A stretch of DNA of 32,440 bases from an uncultured Oscillospiraceae bacterium (GCA_934565425.1 CAKTHW010000008.1:1-32440), one strand, 5' to 3'; shown: positions 1-9,764, counted from the first letter of the stretch. Program-made: numbers and translations. Notes: generated by a model not told the origin, from the sequence alone.

Positions 1-2
1 TG

Positions 3-134
3 TTCATCCTGCCCTACGTGGGGCTGGTGCGGGCACGGATGCGGTACGCGGAGATCTTGGTGGCACTGAGCTACGTGATCGCTTGGGTGTTCTTGGTGAC
101 GCAGGTGCGGAAGGCGAAAGAGAAAAAAGATTAG
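3..134 (+). CDS. C-terminal end of an unidentified membrane protein (5' partial)
   Basis: Reading frame 3 is open from the window edge to a TAG at 132-134 and gives 43 residues. A hydrophobic stretch (ILVALSYVIAWVFLVTQV) is followed by a Lys-rich tail (RKAKEKKD), which is the usual end of a membrane protein whose last helix exits into the cytoplasm. A palindromic terminator follows within 50 bases, which supports this as the real gene end. The family cannot be named from this fragment. Confidence 0.6.
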   Translation, partial: FILPYVGLVRARMRYAEILVALSYVIAWVFLVTQVRKAKEKKD

Positions 135-179
135 TTTTACTTCGCTAAAAATTTATCTCCATGTTCACTCCAATAATAT

Positions 180-223
180 AAGTAAAAAGCAGAAGCCTTT
201 TAAAAGGCTTCTGCTTTTTACTT
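180..223. terminator. Bidirectional rho-independent terminator
   Basis: A perfect 44-nt palindrome (core AAAAAGCAGAAGCC / GGCTTCTGCTTTTT) has A-runs and T-runs at its two ends. It can therefore terminate both the plus-strand gene ending at 134 and the minus-strand gene ending at 241. Confidence 0.9.
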
Positions 224-240
224 CGTCGCTATAGAAACAC

Positions 241-1533
241 CTATTCACTTTCCTCTATATCGTCTAAGCTATCATCAATAAAATCCGGACTATCCGATAC
301 GTCATTTCCTTTACTCCGGTTACACCATTTATGCAACAATTGTGCATTTTCTAACTCGGTTAACCCGCCCATCGAAAAAGGAATAATATGGTCAACTTCA
401 CAATCGTCAACACTCAATATCTTATTCCCACAGTATCTACAAATATATCCAGGGTAAAATAATTTTTCCTTAACATCATGGTCAAACAGCCGCTTTTGTC
501 GACTGTCATCAGACTCATCTGCTGCTAGAATTTCATTCAAAATATTCATAACAGCATTTACTCTCGACCGAATTCGCTTACTTGCATTTGTACCCGCAAA
601 AACCCAACTCTGATAATCTTCATTTTCTGATTTCAGCTTATTGATTGCTACCCTTATTTCATCTGCATGTTTCATTATACTTTTTCTCGGAAAAGACGCA
701 AATGGAATCATGATAGAATCGTAAACCGCTCCGTTGAATTTACGTCGATGGTCTGCGGTTGAGAAAAAAGCACTTTCACCTAAAACCGTTTTAATCAGCT
801 CGATCAACATATTATATTGGTTTTTAGCATTCCTTAACGCAATTTCGCTATCGGACGAATGTACCTCCATATAGCGGTTCATCATCAATTTAAACGTCCC
901 TTGTAACCGCATATCACGTAAAGCAAAAAAGCGCAGAATCCTCTCCTCATATGCATAGCGTGTATTTTTATCATGAAACAAGATTGGAAGATTCGGATTT
1001 GTTTGAGCAATGTCTTTCAACATATCATTAAATCTTCCGCGATAAATGCAGTTCCGCACTTCTTGGTCACGTAACTTCACAGCGCCTAAATTTAACCGAG
1101 CAAAAATTTCATATTTTAAATCTTCAGACCCTTTTTCAATGCACACAATTGAAAGAGTTTGGTACTTAAGCCTGCGCTGAACTTTTTTATGTAACTCTTT
1201 GAAATAAACTCCATTCAAGTCTTGTAGCTTTTTTAATCCTACTAGTGGAAACTCATTTTTCAAATATCGCACAAAAGACATTATCCGTTGTTGTCCGTCA
1301 ATAACCGAGTATACACCATCATCCTCTTCTGCCAAGTAGATAACAGGAATAGGAATTCCAATTAGAATTGACTCTATTAAACACGATGCACGTTTATCAT
1401 CATATACGTACTTACGCTGATAGTCTGGATCTGTAATAATATCGTTCGCGTCAACAGAATTTTTCAATTCTTGAAGTGAGAGATTCATCGCTCGCGTATG
1501 TACTGTAACCTTTTCGATATCAGCCTCCTGCAT
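241..1533 (-). CDS. DUF262 / HNH endonuclease domain protein, restriction-like
   Basis: About 430 residues. The N-terminal half is a DUF262 (ParB/GmrS-like) domain: a DPDYQRKYVY motif followed by a DGQQR motif near residues 79-83. The C-terminus is an HNH nuclease domain with CRYC, a catalytic DH pair in CEVDHIIPF near residue 381, and a distal HKWCNRSKGN, so the zinc and catalytic residues look intact. DUF262 plus HNH architectures are known from GmrSD-type modification-dependent restriction enzymes and other anti-phage nucleases, so a DNA-defence role is inferred but not shown. I chose the ATG preceded by AGGGG 11 bases upstream; a TTG 21 bases further up (1554) is an alternative. The gene is visibly AT-rich with different codon choice from its GC-rich neighbours, stands alone, and is bounded by terminators on both sides, which suggests recent transfer. 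Confidence 0.85.
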   Translation of the reverse strand: MQEADIEKVTVHTRAMNLSLQELKNSVDANDIITDPDYQRKYVYDDKRASCLIESILIGIPIPVIYLAEEDDGVYSVIDGQQRIMSFVRYLKNEFPLVGLKKLQDLNGVYFKELHKKVQRRLKYQTLSIVCIEKGSEDLKYEIFARLNLGAVKLRDQEVRNCIYRGRFNDMLKDIAQTNPNLPILFHDKNTRYAYEERILRFFALRDMRLQGTFKLMMNRYMEVHSSDSEIALRNAKNQYNMLIELIKTVLGESAFFSTADHRRKFNGAVYDSIMIPFASFPRKSIMKHADEIRVAINKLKSENEDYQSWVFAGTNASKRIRSRVNAVMNILNEILAADESDDSRQKRLFDHDVKEKLFYPGYICRYCGNKILSVDDCEVDHIIPFSMGGLTELENAQLLHKWCNRSKGNDVSDSPDFIDDSLDDIEESE

Positions 1534-1702
1534 TTCTCCATTCACCCCTAACAATTTATAAAGACTAGCGCTGTCTCGACTTTTACTCGTATAAACGATT
1601 TCGATTATACATTTTACAAAAATACTGGCGAAAAATCAACGTAAATTTTTCCATGTGTTCCAAAAGTTGATTGCTCATTTTGAACACTTTAGTTACAGCT
1701 AA

Positions 1703-1746
1703 CGAAAAACAAAATGCCCTGCGGGGCTTGACCTCCGCTGGGCATT
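1703..1746 (-). terminator. Terminator of the DEAD-box helicase gene
   Basis: The arms AATGCCC (1713-1719) and GGGCATT (1740-1746) enclose further pairing (GCGG/CCGC). On the minus strand the hairpin is followed by a T-rich tract. The stretch 1555-1702 has no gene; it holds the upstream region of the DUF262 gene, including a TATAAT-like box on the minus strand at 1604-1609 without a clear -35. Confidence 0.75.
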
Positions 1747-1752
1747 CTGTTC

Positions 1753-2946
1753 TTACTTCTCATCCTCCACCAACATCAAACACCCATCCTCGTCAAATCG
1801 CAAGGTCTGGACGTCATACCGCTGGTTCTTGATGATGTCATCCATCATGATGGCCTCAGTGACCGTCACCACAAAGGTGTACGCCACCCCGTGCCGTTTG
1901 GCGCGGCCGGTACGGCCGATGCGGTGGACGTAATATTCCTGCTCCTCCGGCACATCATAGTTGAACACCACATCCACATCGTCGATGTCCAACCCACGGG
2001 CAGCCACATCAGTGGCCACCAGTACCCGCAGCTTCCCTTCTCGGAACTGCTTCAAGGTGCGTTCCCTGGCCTTCTGGGGAATGCCGCCGTGGATGGGCTT
2101 GCAGGAGATGTCATTGAGAGAGAGCATTCCCGCCAGCCGGTCAGCCATATTCTTGGTGTTGCAGAAGGCAATGGCTCGCTCGTAGCCGCCGCCTTCCAGC
2201 AGCGCCATGAGCACATCCACCTTCTCCTCTCGGCTGTCCAGCTCCAAACGATACTGCTGGATGTCCGGCCGATCCTCGTTCACCGGACGGACAGTGATCT
2301 CCGCCGGGTCACGCTGGTAGACCCAGGAGATGTCCATGACCTCCCGGGAGATGGTGGCCGAGAACAGGCCCAGGTTCTTGCGGTTGGGCATCATGTCCAG
2401 AATCTTGGTCACGTCGTCGATGAAACCCATATCCAGCATCCGATCGGCCTCGTCCAAGACCACGGTCTGCACCTTGTCCAGACGGATGGTGCGCCGCTTC
2501 TTATGGTCCATCAGCCGCCCCGGCGTGGCCACCACGATCTGGGGCTTTTTCTTCAGCTGGTTCACCTGCTTGTCGATGGGCTGACCGCCGTACAGGCAGA
2601 CCACCCGGACGCCCTTTTTCAGGGCAGACAGCTCCCGCAGGTCGTCTCGGATCTGCAACGCCAGCTCCCGGGTGGGCGCCAGGATGAGGGAAGTCACGTC
2701 GGTGCCCTCCGGGTCGGTGTGTTCTACGATGGGGATGCCAAAGGCGTAGGTCTTGCCGGTGCCGGTGGGGGCTTTGGCGACGACGTCTTGGTAGTCCATC
2801 AAAAAGGGGATGCAACCGCTCTGAATGGGGGTCGCTACCTCATATCCTTTGTGTTGTAAGGCGCCCATCACCTCAGGGGACAGCGCCAGTGTGTCATACC
2901 GCAGGGCTTCCGCGGTCTCCACCCCGTTTATTTCCATATTTACCAT
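1753..2946 (-). CDS. DEAD-box ATP-dependent RNA helicase
   Basis: A 397-residue helicase core that unwinds RNA duplexes or remodels RNPs using ATP in the cytoplasm. All motifs are present in order: Q motif (GYEVATPIQ, about 34-42), Walker A APTGTGKT (59-66), PTREL (91-95), TPGR (141-144), DEAD (165-168), SAT (196-198), and in RecA domain 2 VATDVAARGLD and HRIGRTGR. The protein ends soon after the second RecA domain, with no DbpA-type RNA-binding domain or basic tail, so the specific paralogue (CshA/CshB/DbpA-like) cannot be assigned. An in-frame GTG at 2988 would add 14 residues. It lies upstream of the transcript start predicted from the minus-strand promoter, while the ATG chosen has GAAAGGA just before it. 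Confidence 0.95.
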   Translation of the reverse strand: MVNMEINGVETAEALRYDTLALSPEVMGALQHKGYEVATPIQSGCIPFLMDYQDVVAKAPTGTGKTYAFGIPIVEHTDPEGTDVTSLILAPTRELALQIRDDLRELSALKKGVRVVCLYGGQPIDKQVNQLKKKPQIVVATPGRLMDHKKRRTIRLDKVQTVVLDEADRMLDMGFIDDVTKILDMMPNRKNLGLFSATISREVMDISWVYQRDPAEITVRPVNEDRPDIQQYRLELDSREEKVDVLMALLEGGGYERAIAFCNTKNMADRLAGMLSLNDISCKPIHGGIPQKARERTLKQFREGKLRVLVATDVAARGLDIDDVDVVFNYDVPEEQEYYVHRIGRTGRAKRHGVAYTFVVTVTEAIMMDDIIKNQRYDVQTLRFDEDGCLMLVEDEK

Positions 2947-2972
2947 CGGTTCCTTTCGTTTCTTTCGTTCAA

Positions 2973-3001
2973 ATCTTATCACACCCACACCCTTTATGCA
3001 A
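2973..3001 (-). promoter_or_regulatory. Predicted sigma-A promoter of the helicase gene
   Basis: On the minus strand TTGCAT (2996-3001) and TAAGAT (2973-2978) are separated by 17 bases. The predicted start of transcription is about 20 bases before the chosen ATG at 2946. Confidence 0.55.
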
Positions 3002-3040
3002 GCGGGGTTTCTACGATCTATAAATTCACAAAAAATTATT

Positions 3041-3068
3041 TTGCACTTTTCCCGTTTTATAGTATACT
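3041..3068 (+). promoter_or_regulatory. Predicted sigma-A promoter of the XpaC-like gene
   Basis: TTGCAC (3041-3046), 16-base spacer, TATACT (3063-3068), placed 45 bases before the ATG at 3114. It is divergent from the helicase promoter. Confidence 0.6.
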
Positions 3069-3113
3069 GGTAGAGTCGTTTCCCGTACTATTTTGTTGAC
3101 AGAGGAGGATTCC

Positions 3114-4550
3114 ATGTCTGATTATCATAGAGATCGTCGTGATCGCGGCAACGGCGAGGGGTCTGGCATCTCTTGGCCGTTGATCGTCATCGCGTTTTGC
3201 GTCTTTTGGCCAGTGGGCATCTTTCTGCTCATCCTGAAGCTGTCCCAAGACGCCAAATTTCAACAGCACAAGGAGGATTGGGTCAACGCTTTGAACAACC
3301 AAGATATTCCCTTCGCCCAGCGCCAAGAGGAGGCTGCTCAGCGCCAGGCAGAACGGCAGGCCGCCCGGCGGGCACGATATAGCCACGCCCATGAATGGGC
3401 ACAGGCACAGCCTCAGTCCGTCCCCAAGGCGGACACCCAGCCCAAGTCCACCGCTCAGCCCAAAGCTGCACCCACAGCGGAGGAAAAAATCCGAAAGCAA
3501 GCCCAGCAGCAGGCACAGCGCCGGACAGAACAGCAGAAGCGAAAGGCGCCCCGCTCCAATCGCCGTTCTCCGTCCACCCTGAAAAAGGGCACTGCCCTGT
3601 CCATCGTCGGCGGTATCATCGCAGTTCTCTTCGGGATGGTCACCTGCAACCAGCTGTTGGAGTGGCTCACCATTGACATCTGGTACGCCATCCAGCAGTC
3701 CATCGTCCCCTTCTTCCTCACCGGCATCGGCGGCGGCCTGTTCGCCTGGGGTCGGTTCAAGCACCGGCAGAGCAAGCGGCTGCGCCGGATGCTGACCATG
3801 ATCGGCAAGCAGACGGTCATCGACATCCGCCAGCTGGCGGACGCCATGGGGAGCAGCTATGGCAAGACCTGCGACGACATTCAGGAACTCATCGACGGCG
3901 GCTATCTGGGCGACACGGCCTACATCAACATGGCCACCGGCCAGCTCTTCCTGGACACAGACGGGTTCCAGAGCGTGGTGAAGGAGAAGGCACCCAAGAA
4001 AGAGGAAACGCCTGACCAAGACGCCCAGCTGCTGGCGGAGATCCGTCAGCTGGACGAGGACATTGACGACGAGGAGATGAGCCGGAAGATCCGGCGCATC
4101 GAGGAGTGCACCGAGCACATCCTGGAGTACCAGAAGAAGCACCCGGACAAGGCATCCGAGCTGCACACCTTCCTGGACTACTACCTGCCCACCACCATGA
4201 AACTCCTCCACGCCTACGCGGAGCTGGAGGATCAGGGCGTAGAGGGAGACAACATCGCCACCACCAAGGCGCGCATCGAGTCCACTATGGACAGCGTGGT
4301 GCAAGGGTTCGAGGCCCAGCTGGACAAGCTCTTTGAGGGGAGTATGCTGGACATCTCGGCAGACATTTCGGTGATGGAGAAGATGCTCTCCCGGGACGGT
4401 CTGGCCGGCGGCATGAAGATGCCCAAGGCACCCACCGAACCGGAATCACCTGCCCAATCCGTACCCTACACCCCCACTCTGACTCTGGACCCCAACGGCG
4501 ACAGCGCTGCCGCGGTGCAGACCATGCCGGAGGAGGAAGGACAGGTGTAA
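3114..4550 (+). CDS. XpaC-like / 5-bromo-4-chloroindolyl phosphate hydrolysis family membrane protein
   Basis: 478 residues, starting at an ATG preceded by GAGGAGGA. One hydrophobic segment lies at about 20-43. A Gln/Arg/Ala-rich, Pro-containing linker (about 65-155) follows, then two more hydrophobic segments (about 159-178 and 192-213). A soluble winged-helix-like stretch comes next (about 220-285), and finally a C-terminal alpha-helical domain with FLDYYLPTTMKLL and LDISADISVMEKML. That last signature marks the XpaC/Halogen_Hydrol family (PF10112). The family name comes from a plate phenotype; the biochemical role is unknown. In many Firmicutes the gene is followed by a TelA (toxic anion resistance) gene, but here a terminator and groES follow. 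The N-terminal membrane and linker extension is longer than in simple XpaC proteins. Confidence 0.8.
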   Translation: MSDYHRDRRDRGNGEGSGISWPLIVIAFCVFWPVGIFLLILKLSQDAKFQQHKEDWVNALNNQDIPFAQRQEEAAQRQAERQAARRARYSHAHEWAQAQPQSVPKADTQPKSTAQPKAAPTAEEKIRKQAQQQAQRRTEQQKRKAPRSNRRSPSTLKKGTALSIVGGIIAVLFGMVTCNQLLEWLTIDIWYAIQQSIVPFFLTGIGGGLFAWGRFKHRQSKRLRRMLTMIGKQTVIDIRQLADAMGSSYGKTCDDIQELIDGGYLGDTAYINMATGQLFLDTDGFQSVVKEKAPKKEETPDQDAQLLAEIRQLDEDIDDEEMSRKIRRIEECTEHILEYQKKHPDKASELHTFLDYYLPTTMKLLHAYAELEDQGVEGDNIATTKARIESTMDSVVQGFEAQLDKLFEGSMLDISADISVMEKMLSRDGLAGGMKMPKAPTEPESPAQSVPYTPTLTLDPNGDSAAAVQTMPEEEGQV

Positions 4551-4567
4551 TCTGCTCATAAGACAGG

Positions 4568-4597
4568 AACACGGAGTCTTCGGACTCCGTGTTTTTT
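4568..4597 (+). terminator. Rho-independent terminator after the XpaC-like gene
   Basis: An 11-bp perfect stem (4568-4578 / 4583-4593) with a TTCG loop, then a T-run. The following stretch to 4793 contains no gene that I can support. Confidence 0.93.
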
Positions 4598-4793
4598 GCT
4601 CTATCGCCCTGTCTGCTAAAAAATAGGTCCATTTTCTTGCTCTTTTTGGGCGGTTCGTCAAGAACAGACGGCAATGTTTTTTCATACTGATAGAAAAAGC
4701 AACAGATACGGCGTTTGAGTGAGATTTTTCAAGAAAACAAGGTGCTATTTTAAAATAAGCAGGCAATTCACAAAAAATTCAGAAAAAATTCAC

Positions 4794-4822
4794 TTGCTTA
4801 TTTCCCACACCTGCATTATTAT
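4794..4822 (+). promoter_or_regulatory. Predicted groESL promoter
   Basis: TTGCTT (4794-4799), 17-base spacer, TATTAT (4817-4822). The CIRCE operator begins 12 bases downstream of the -10 box, so it overlaps the transcript start, as in other HrcA-controlled operons. Confidence 0.65.
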
Positions 4823-4833
4823 TATAGTTGCAC

Positions 4834-4860
4834 CTGGCACTCCCATCTTTTGAGTGCTAG
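4834..4860. promoter_or_regulatory. CIRCE operator (HrcA binding site)
   Basis: CTGGCACTC, 9-base spacer, GAGTGCTAG. Against the consensus inverted repeat TTAGCACTC-N9-GAGTGCTAA this matches 7 of 9 and 8 of 9 positions. HrcA repression of groESL in unstressed cells is established for this site; hrcA itself is not in the window. Confidence 0.93.
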
Positions 4861-4889
4861 ATTCTCTCAAATTGTTTATAATAATATGA

Positions 4890-5198
<309 letters not shown>

Positions 5199-5272
5199 CC
5201 CTTTCCCACACCCATCACAGCCCCGCCCGGTAGGCGGCGCTGCTCTCATTTGAACTCAACATTCGGAGGTAA

Positions 5273-6910
<1,638 letters not shown>

Positions 6911-6942
6911 TCCAACTGATTGGATTTTCCCACAAACTAATT

Positions 6943-6973
6943 ACACCCCCTGGCAAAACCAGGGGGTGTTTTT
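6943..6973 (+). terminator. groESL terminator
   Basis: An 11-bp perfect stem, ACACCCCCTGG (6943-6953) and CCAGGGGGTGT (6959-6969), with a 5-base loop followed by a T-run. Confidence 0.93.
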
Positions 6974-7002
6974 CCACCATCATCGCGAAAGGAGTGCTTC
7001 CC

Positions 7003-7728
7003 ATGACCAGCATCATCGCATCCAAGCTAAACATGACCCGCCAGCCCGTGGCGATCTACCGCAGCAAGACCTGTCCGGAGAACGCCCTGCAATTCCGGGA
7101 AGGGGTTTGGGGCTGCGTGATCGCCCTGCTCAACGCCGCCTCCCAGGGGCGCACGGCGGCATTCCATCGGTCTACGGTGGTCTGTAAAGGCGGACAGGCC
7201 GGGTTGGGACTGCATCCCTTTGAGACTGGGGTCATCGAATATTTCCTGTCTGTAGGCGGCAAGGACCCTCGGCCGGGAGAACACTACAAGAAGACCCCTG
7301 AGCTGGCGTTGGAGTACATCCACGGTCTGCCTGCTGTGGAGCGTCCGGATTATGTGGTGTTCCAGCCGCTTGACCAGATGAACGGGGTGGAACCGGAAGC
7401 GGTGGTCTTTTTGGTCAACGCCGACCAGCTGTCCGGTCTGGTCACCCTGGCCAACTACGACCAGCACACCCAGGACAACGTTCAGATCCGCTTTGCCAGC
7501 GGCTGCGCCCAGTCCATTCTGTACGGACTCCACGGGCAGGAGACCGGCTCAGACTGCTGCTATATCGGTCTGACCGACCCCTCCGCTCGGAAGTGCATCG
7601 ACAAAGATCTGCTCTCCTTCACCATCCCCTACCACCGTTATGTAGAGATGGAAGCCAACGCCCCCGGCAGCTTTTTGGACACGGACACCTGGGCGACCAT
7701 CTGTCAGCGTATCCCGCGAGAGGAGTGA
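7003..7728 (+). CDS. DUF169 family protein
   Basis: 241 residues starting at an ATG with GAAAGGAG just upstream; a GTG at 6994 overlaps that ribosome binding site and is unlikely. Recognisable DUF169 (COG2043) features are RQPVAIYRSK near the N-terminus, a segment of invariant Gly/Cys (CKGGQAGLGL), PDYVVFQPLDQM, and a C-terminal CAQSILYGL ... DPSARKCID ... FTIPYHRY run with several conserved Cys. The biochemical function of DUF169 is not established; the Cys-rich pattern is sometimes linked with metal or redox roles. The next gene starts six bases after the stop, so the two form an operon. Confidence 0.85.
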   Translation: MTSIIASKLNMTRQPVAIYRSKTCPENALQFREGVWGCVIALLNAASQGRTAAFHRSTVVCKGGQAGLGLHPFETGVIEYFLSVGGKDPRPGEHYKKTPELALEYIHGLPAVERPDYVVFQPLDQMNGVEPEAVVFLVNADQLSGLVTLANYDQHTQDNVQIRFASGCAQSILYGLHGQETGSDCCYIGLTDPSARKCIDKDLLSFTIPYHRYVEMEANAPGSFLDTDTWATICQRIPREE

Positions 7729-7734
7729 GAGACG

Positions 7735-8154
7735 ATGGAAACAGAATTTCAACGAGAACTGGCGCTGCTGCAACAGGACGGGCTGAAGACCAACCCCATG
7801 CGCCTGGCCTATGAGGAAAAGGTGCGAGGGCTGCAGGCGCTGAAGGAGGAGCTGCTGGCGCAGGGCTGCCCTACGTAGGAGCTGGCGCACCGGCTCCATA
7901 CGCAGCGGCGGGAGCTGGGTCGGCTGTACAAGGAGATGGCGCCCCCGCTGTTCCGCGCTTACATTTACTACGCCACCGCGCAGAAATACGGCGACCCGCT
8001 GGGGCCGGACTATGAGCAGCTGCGGAAGGGGAAAACCCCCGAAGAGATCATCGCCTCCGCCACCCGACCCATCGCTGATTTGGATCAGCGGCTGACCTTG
8101 GCTGGGTTCATCCGGTGGTTTGAGCAGGTCTATACCCCCAACCAAAATGCATAA
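7735..8154 (+). pseudogene. Unknown gene interrupted by an in-frame amber codon
   Basis: From the ATG at 7735 (AGGAG about 10 bases upstream, six bases after the DUF169 stop) the frame reads 47 codons to TAG at 7876-7878. It then continues in the same frame for 91 further codons to TAA at 8152-8154, directly before a terminator. Codon use is the same on both sides of the TAG, and the whole would be a helical protein of about 139 residues. This is best read as one gene with a nonsense mutation (or a sequencing error). The later ATG at 7936 lies too close to its GGAG to be a convincing restart. I do not recognise the family. Confidence 0.65.
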
Positions 8155-8159
8155 AAACG

Positions 8160-8212
8160 GCATCCTACGCAAGAACGTTTTGTGAACGAAACTTGGTAGG
8201 ATGCTGTTTTTT
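8160..8212 (+). terminator. Terminator after the DUF169 operon
   Basis: The 9-bp stem GCATCCTAC (8160-8168) and GTAGGATGC (8196-8204) encloses a partly self-paired loop and is followed by a T-run at 8207-8212. Confidence 0.85.
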
Positions 8213-8264
8213 CTGTAACTTTTCTTTATTTTTGGATATAGTTTGTCATATTTCCAGGATTGCC

Positions 8265-8292
8265 TTGACATCATCCCCCGTGTATGTACAAT
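8265..8292 (+). promoter_or_regulatory. Predicted promoter of the three-gene membrane protein cluster
   Basis: Perfect TTGACA (8265-8270), 16-base spacer, TACAAT (8287-8292), 52 bases before the first ATG. Confidence 0.75.
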
Positions 8293-8344
8293 AGTATGTA
8301 TAGGGAACTCACCACCCTTATCACAGATGGATAGGAGGCTGCAT

Positions 8345-8785
8345 ATGAAGAAAACACTGTCCGCCTTGACCGCTCTGCTGGGGCCGCTGGCGGTGATCGT
8401 TGTCCTGGGGCGCGTCGCTCACCTCATCGAACGATACACCGGCGTCTCCTTCAACCCTTACCCACGCATCATCTGGTGTCTGGCGTCCGGCGTGTTCATC
8501 GCGCTGTATCTGGCCGTGCTCCTGGTGCTCTGCCCACGACATACCGGTCCTGCCCTGGTGCCCTGTGCCGTCTTAGGTGCGGTGGCCGCGTTTGTGTTTT
8601 GTGTGCTAGATGTGTGCTCCTTTTCCGTCCTCACAGACATTCTCCCCTTCCGCTTTGTCCTTCCCATCCGGCTGGAAGATCTGACCGTTCTCCGCCTGAC
8701 CGGTGTGACGGTGACGGGCAACATCCTGTGCGCCATCCGTGCCTCTCACGGGCGGAACGAGATGGGGAGACGGCTGAACGAGTGA
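8345..8785 (+). CDS. Small four-helix membrane protein, paralogue 1 of 3
   Basis: 146 residues beginning MKKTLSALTALLGP, with TAGGAGG 7 bases upstream. Four hydrophobic segments (roughly 5-24, 42-62, 68-92 and 110-130) and few charges point to an integral membrane protein. It is clearly related to the next two genes: shared N-terminus (K-x-SA-x-x-A-x-x-GP), a mid-protein LALYL-like helix, CAVLGAV, the R-x-E-x-L-T-x-L-x-LTG motif and the C-terminal GNILCA-x-RAS, ending RRLN. No known family is recognised and function is unknown. Confidence 0.85.
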   Translation: MKKTLSALTALLGPLAVIVVLGRVAHLIERYTGVSFNPYPRIIWCLASGVFIALYLAVLLVLCPRHTGPALVPCAVLGAVAAFVFCVLDVCSFSVLTDILPFRFVLPIRLEDLTVLRLTGVTVTGNILCAIRASHGRNEMGRRLNE

Positions 8786-8821
8786 CCGGTCTGTATCGGC
8801 TATCGTAAGGAGGTTGCTGCT

Positions 8822-9277
8822 ATGAAACAAAAAATATCTGCCGCCGTGGCTGTCCTGGGCCCGTTGCTGGTCCTGATTGTGCTCTCCTGTGTCACCTATC
8901 AGGTGGAGGCGACGACCGATCTGACCACCGCCCCGACGCCCTTGCTCCTTTGGTACGCAGCCTGGGGCGTCGTAGCCGGTCTCTACCTTGCGCTGACCGT
9001 GCTGTTGCTCCCCAAGCATACCAGCTCCGCTCTGGCTCCCTGTTCCATCATTGGCGCGGTTTTCGCCGTCGTGCTGTGCCTGCTGGAGCTGTCCGTATTC
9101 GGCGTTTTGTCAGACCATTTCTTCTTTCACATCATCCAGCCTTTCCACGTCCTCCCCTTCCGCATGGAGACCCTATTGATCCTCCCCTTGACCGGACTCC
9201 TGGTGGTGGGCAACATCCTTTGCGCTGTCCGCGCTTCCTGTGGGACGAGAGAGGTGGGGAAACGGCTCAACCATTGA
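8822..9277 (+). CDS. Small four-helix membrane protein, paralogue 2 of 3
   Basis: 151 residues beginning MKQKISAAVAVLGP, with AAGGAGG 8 bases upstream. The hydropathy pattern and motifs match the flanking paralogues: LYLALTVLLLPKH, CSIIGAVFAVV, PFRMETLLILPLTG, VVGNILCAVRAS and the end KRLNH. It differs mainly by a longer loop before the fourth helix containing FFFHIIQPFH. It lies 36 bases after paralogue 1 in the same transcript. Function unknown. Confidence 0.85.
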   Translation: MKQKISAAVAVLGPLLVLIVLSCVTYQVEATTDLTTAPTPLLLWYAAWGVVAGLYLALTVLLLPKHTSSALAPCSIIGAVFAVVLCLLELSVFGVLSDHFFFHIIQPFHVLPFRMETLLILPLTGLLVVGNILCAVRASCGTREVGKRLNH

Positions 9278-9313
9278 CCTGTACACAACAGACGCCAAAA
9301 GGAGGTTTTGCAG

Positions 9314-9712
9314 ATGAAACAGAAAGCATCCGCCGCGATCGCCGTCATCGGACCGGTGCTCGTTATCACGATCTTGTCTGCTGTCACTTGGCAGATGTAC
9401 AAATTCAAGGAACTGCACTTTGATATGATGTCCTACGCGCTCTGGATACTGGCCATGGGCCTTCTGGTCGCCCTGTATCTGGTGCTGACCCTGGCGGTGC
9501 TGCCCAAGTACGCCACCCCTACGCTGGTCACTTGTGCCGTGATGGGTGCCATTTTCGCCCTGGTGCTGGCCGTCATCGACTGGTTTGGCTTCTACATCCC
9601 GCAGCCCATCCGCCTGGAGTCCCTGACCACCCTGAACCTGACTGGCGTGCTGGTGGTGGGCAACCTGGCCTGTGCCGTGCTGGCGCGGCGGGGTTGCGCT
9701 GGGACGGAATAA
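9314..9712 (+). CDS. Small four-helix membrane protein, paralogue 3 of 3
   Basis: 132 residues beginning MKQKASAAIAVIGP, with AAAAGGAGG upstream; the TTG at 9308 in the same frame is not needed. It carries the family marks LYLVLTLAVLPKY, CAVMGAIFALVLA, PIRLESLTTLNLTG and VVGNLACAV, but has a shorter loop before the last helix and lacks the RRLN/KRLN end, finishing in GCAGTE. It is the last gene of the cluster, followed by a terminator. Confidence 0.85.
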   Translation: MKQKASAAIAVIGPVLVITILSAVTWQMYKFKELHFDMMSYALWILAMGLLVALYLVLTLAVLPKYATPTLVTCAVMGAIFALVLAVIDWFGFYIPQPIRLESLTTLNLTGVLVVGNLACAVLARRGCAGTE

Positions 9713-9720
9713 ACTAATAT

Positions 9721-9760
9721 GGCAGGGAGCCACTTCTTGTGGCTTCCCTGCCTTTTGTTT
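9721..9760 (+). terminator. Terminator of the membrane protein cluster
   Basis: GGCAGGGAGCCAC (9721-9733) pairs with GTGGCTTCCCTGCC (9739-9752) with one bulge, followed by a T-rich run. It sits between convergent genes and may also serve the minus-strand lipoprotein gene. Confidence 0.85.
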
Positions 9761-9764
9761 TGCC

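Noticed and set aside
1891-2859. Long plus-strand open frame of 322 codons opposite the helicase gene
   Set aside because: It is antisense to a DEAD-box helicase with every motif intact, and has low-complexity His/Gln/Val content typical of the shadow of a GC-rich gene.
3057-4304. 415-codon minus-strand frame opposite the XpaC-like gene
   Set aside because: No ribosome binding site, Leu/Val-rich shadow composition, and it overlaps a terminator-bounded real gene with a family signature.
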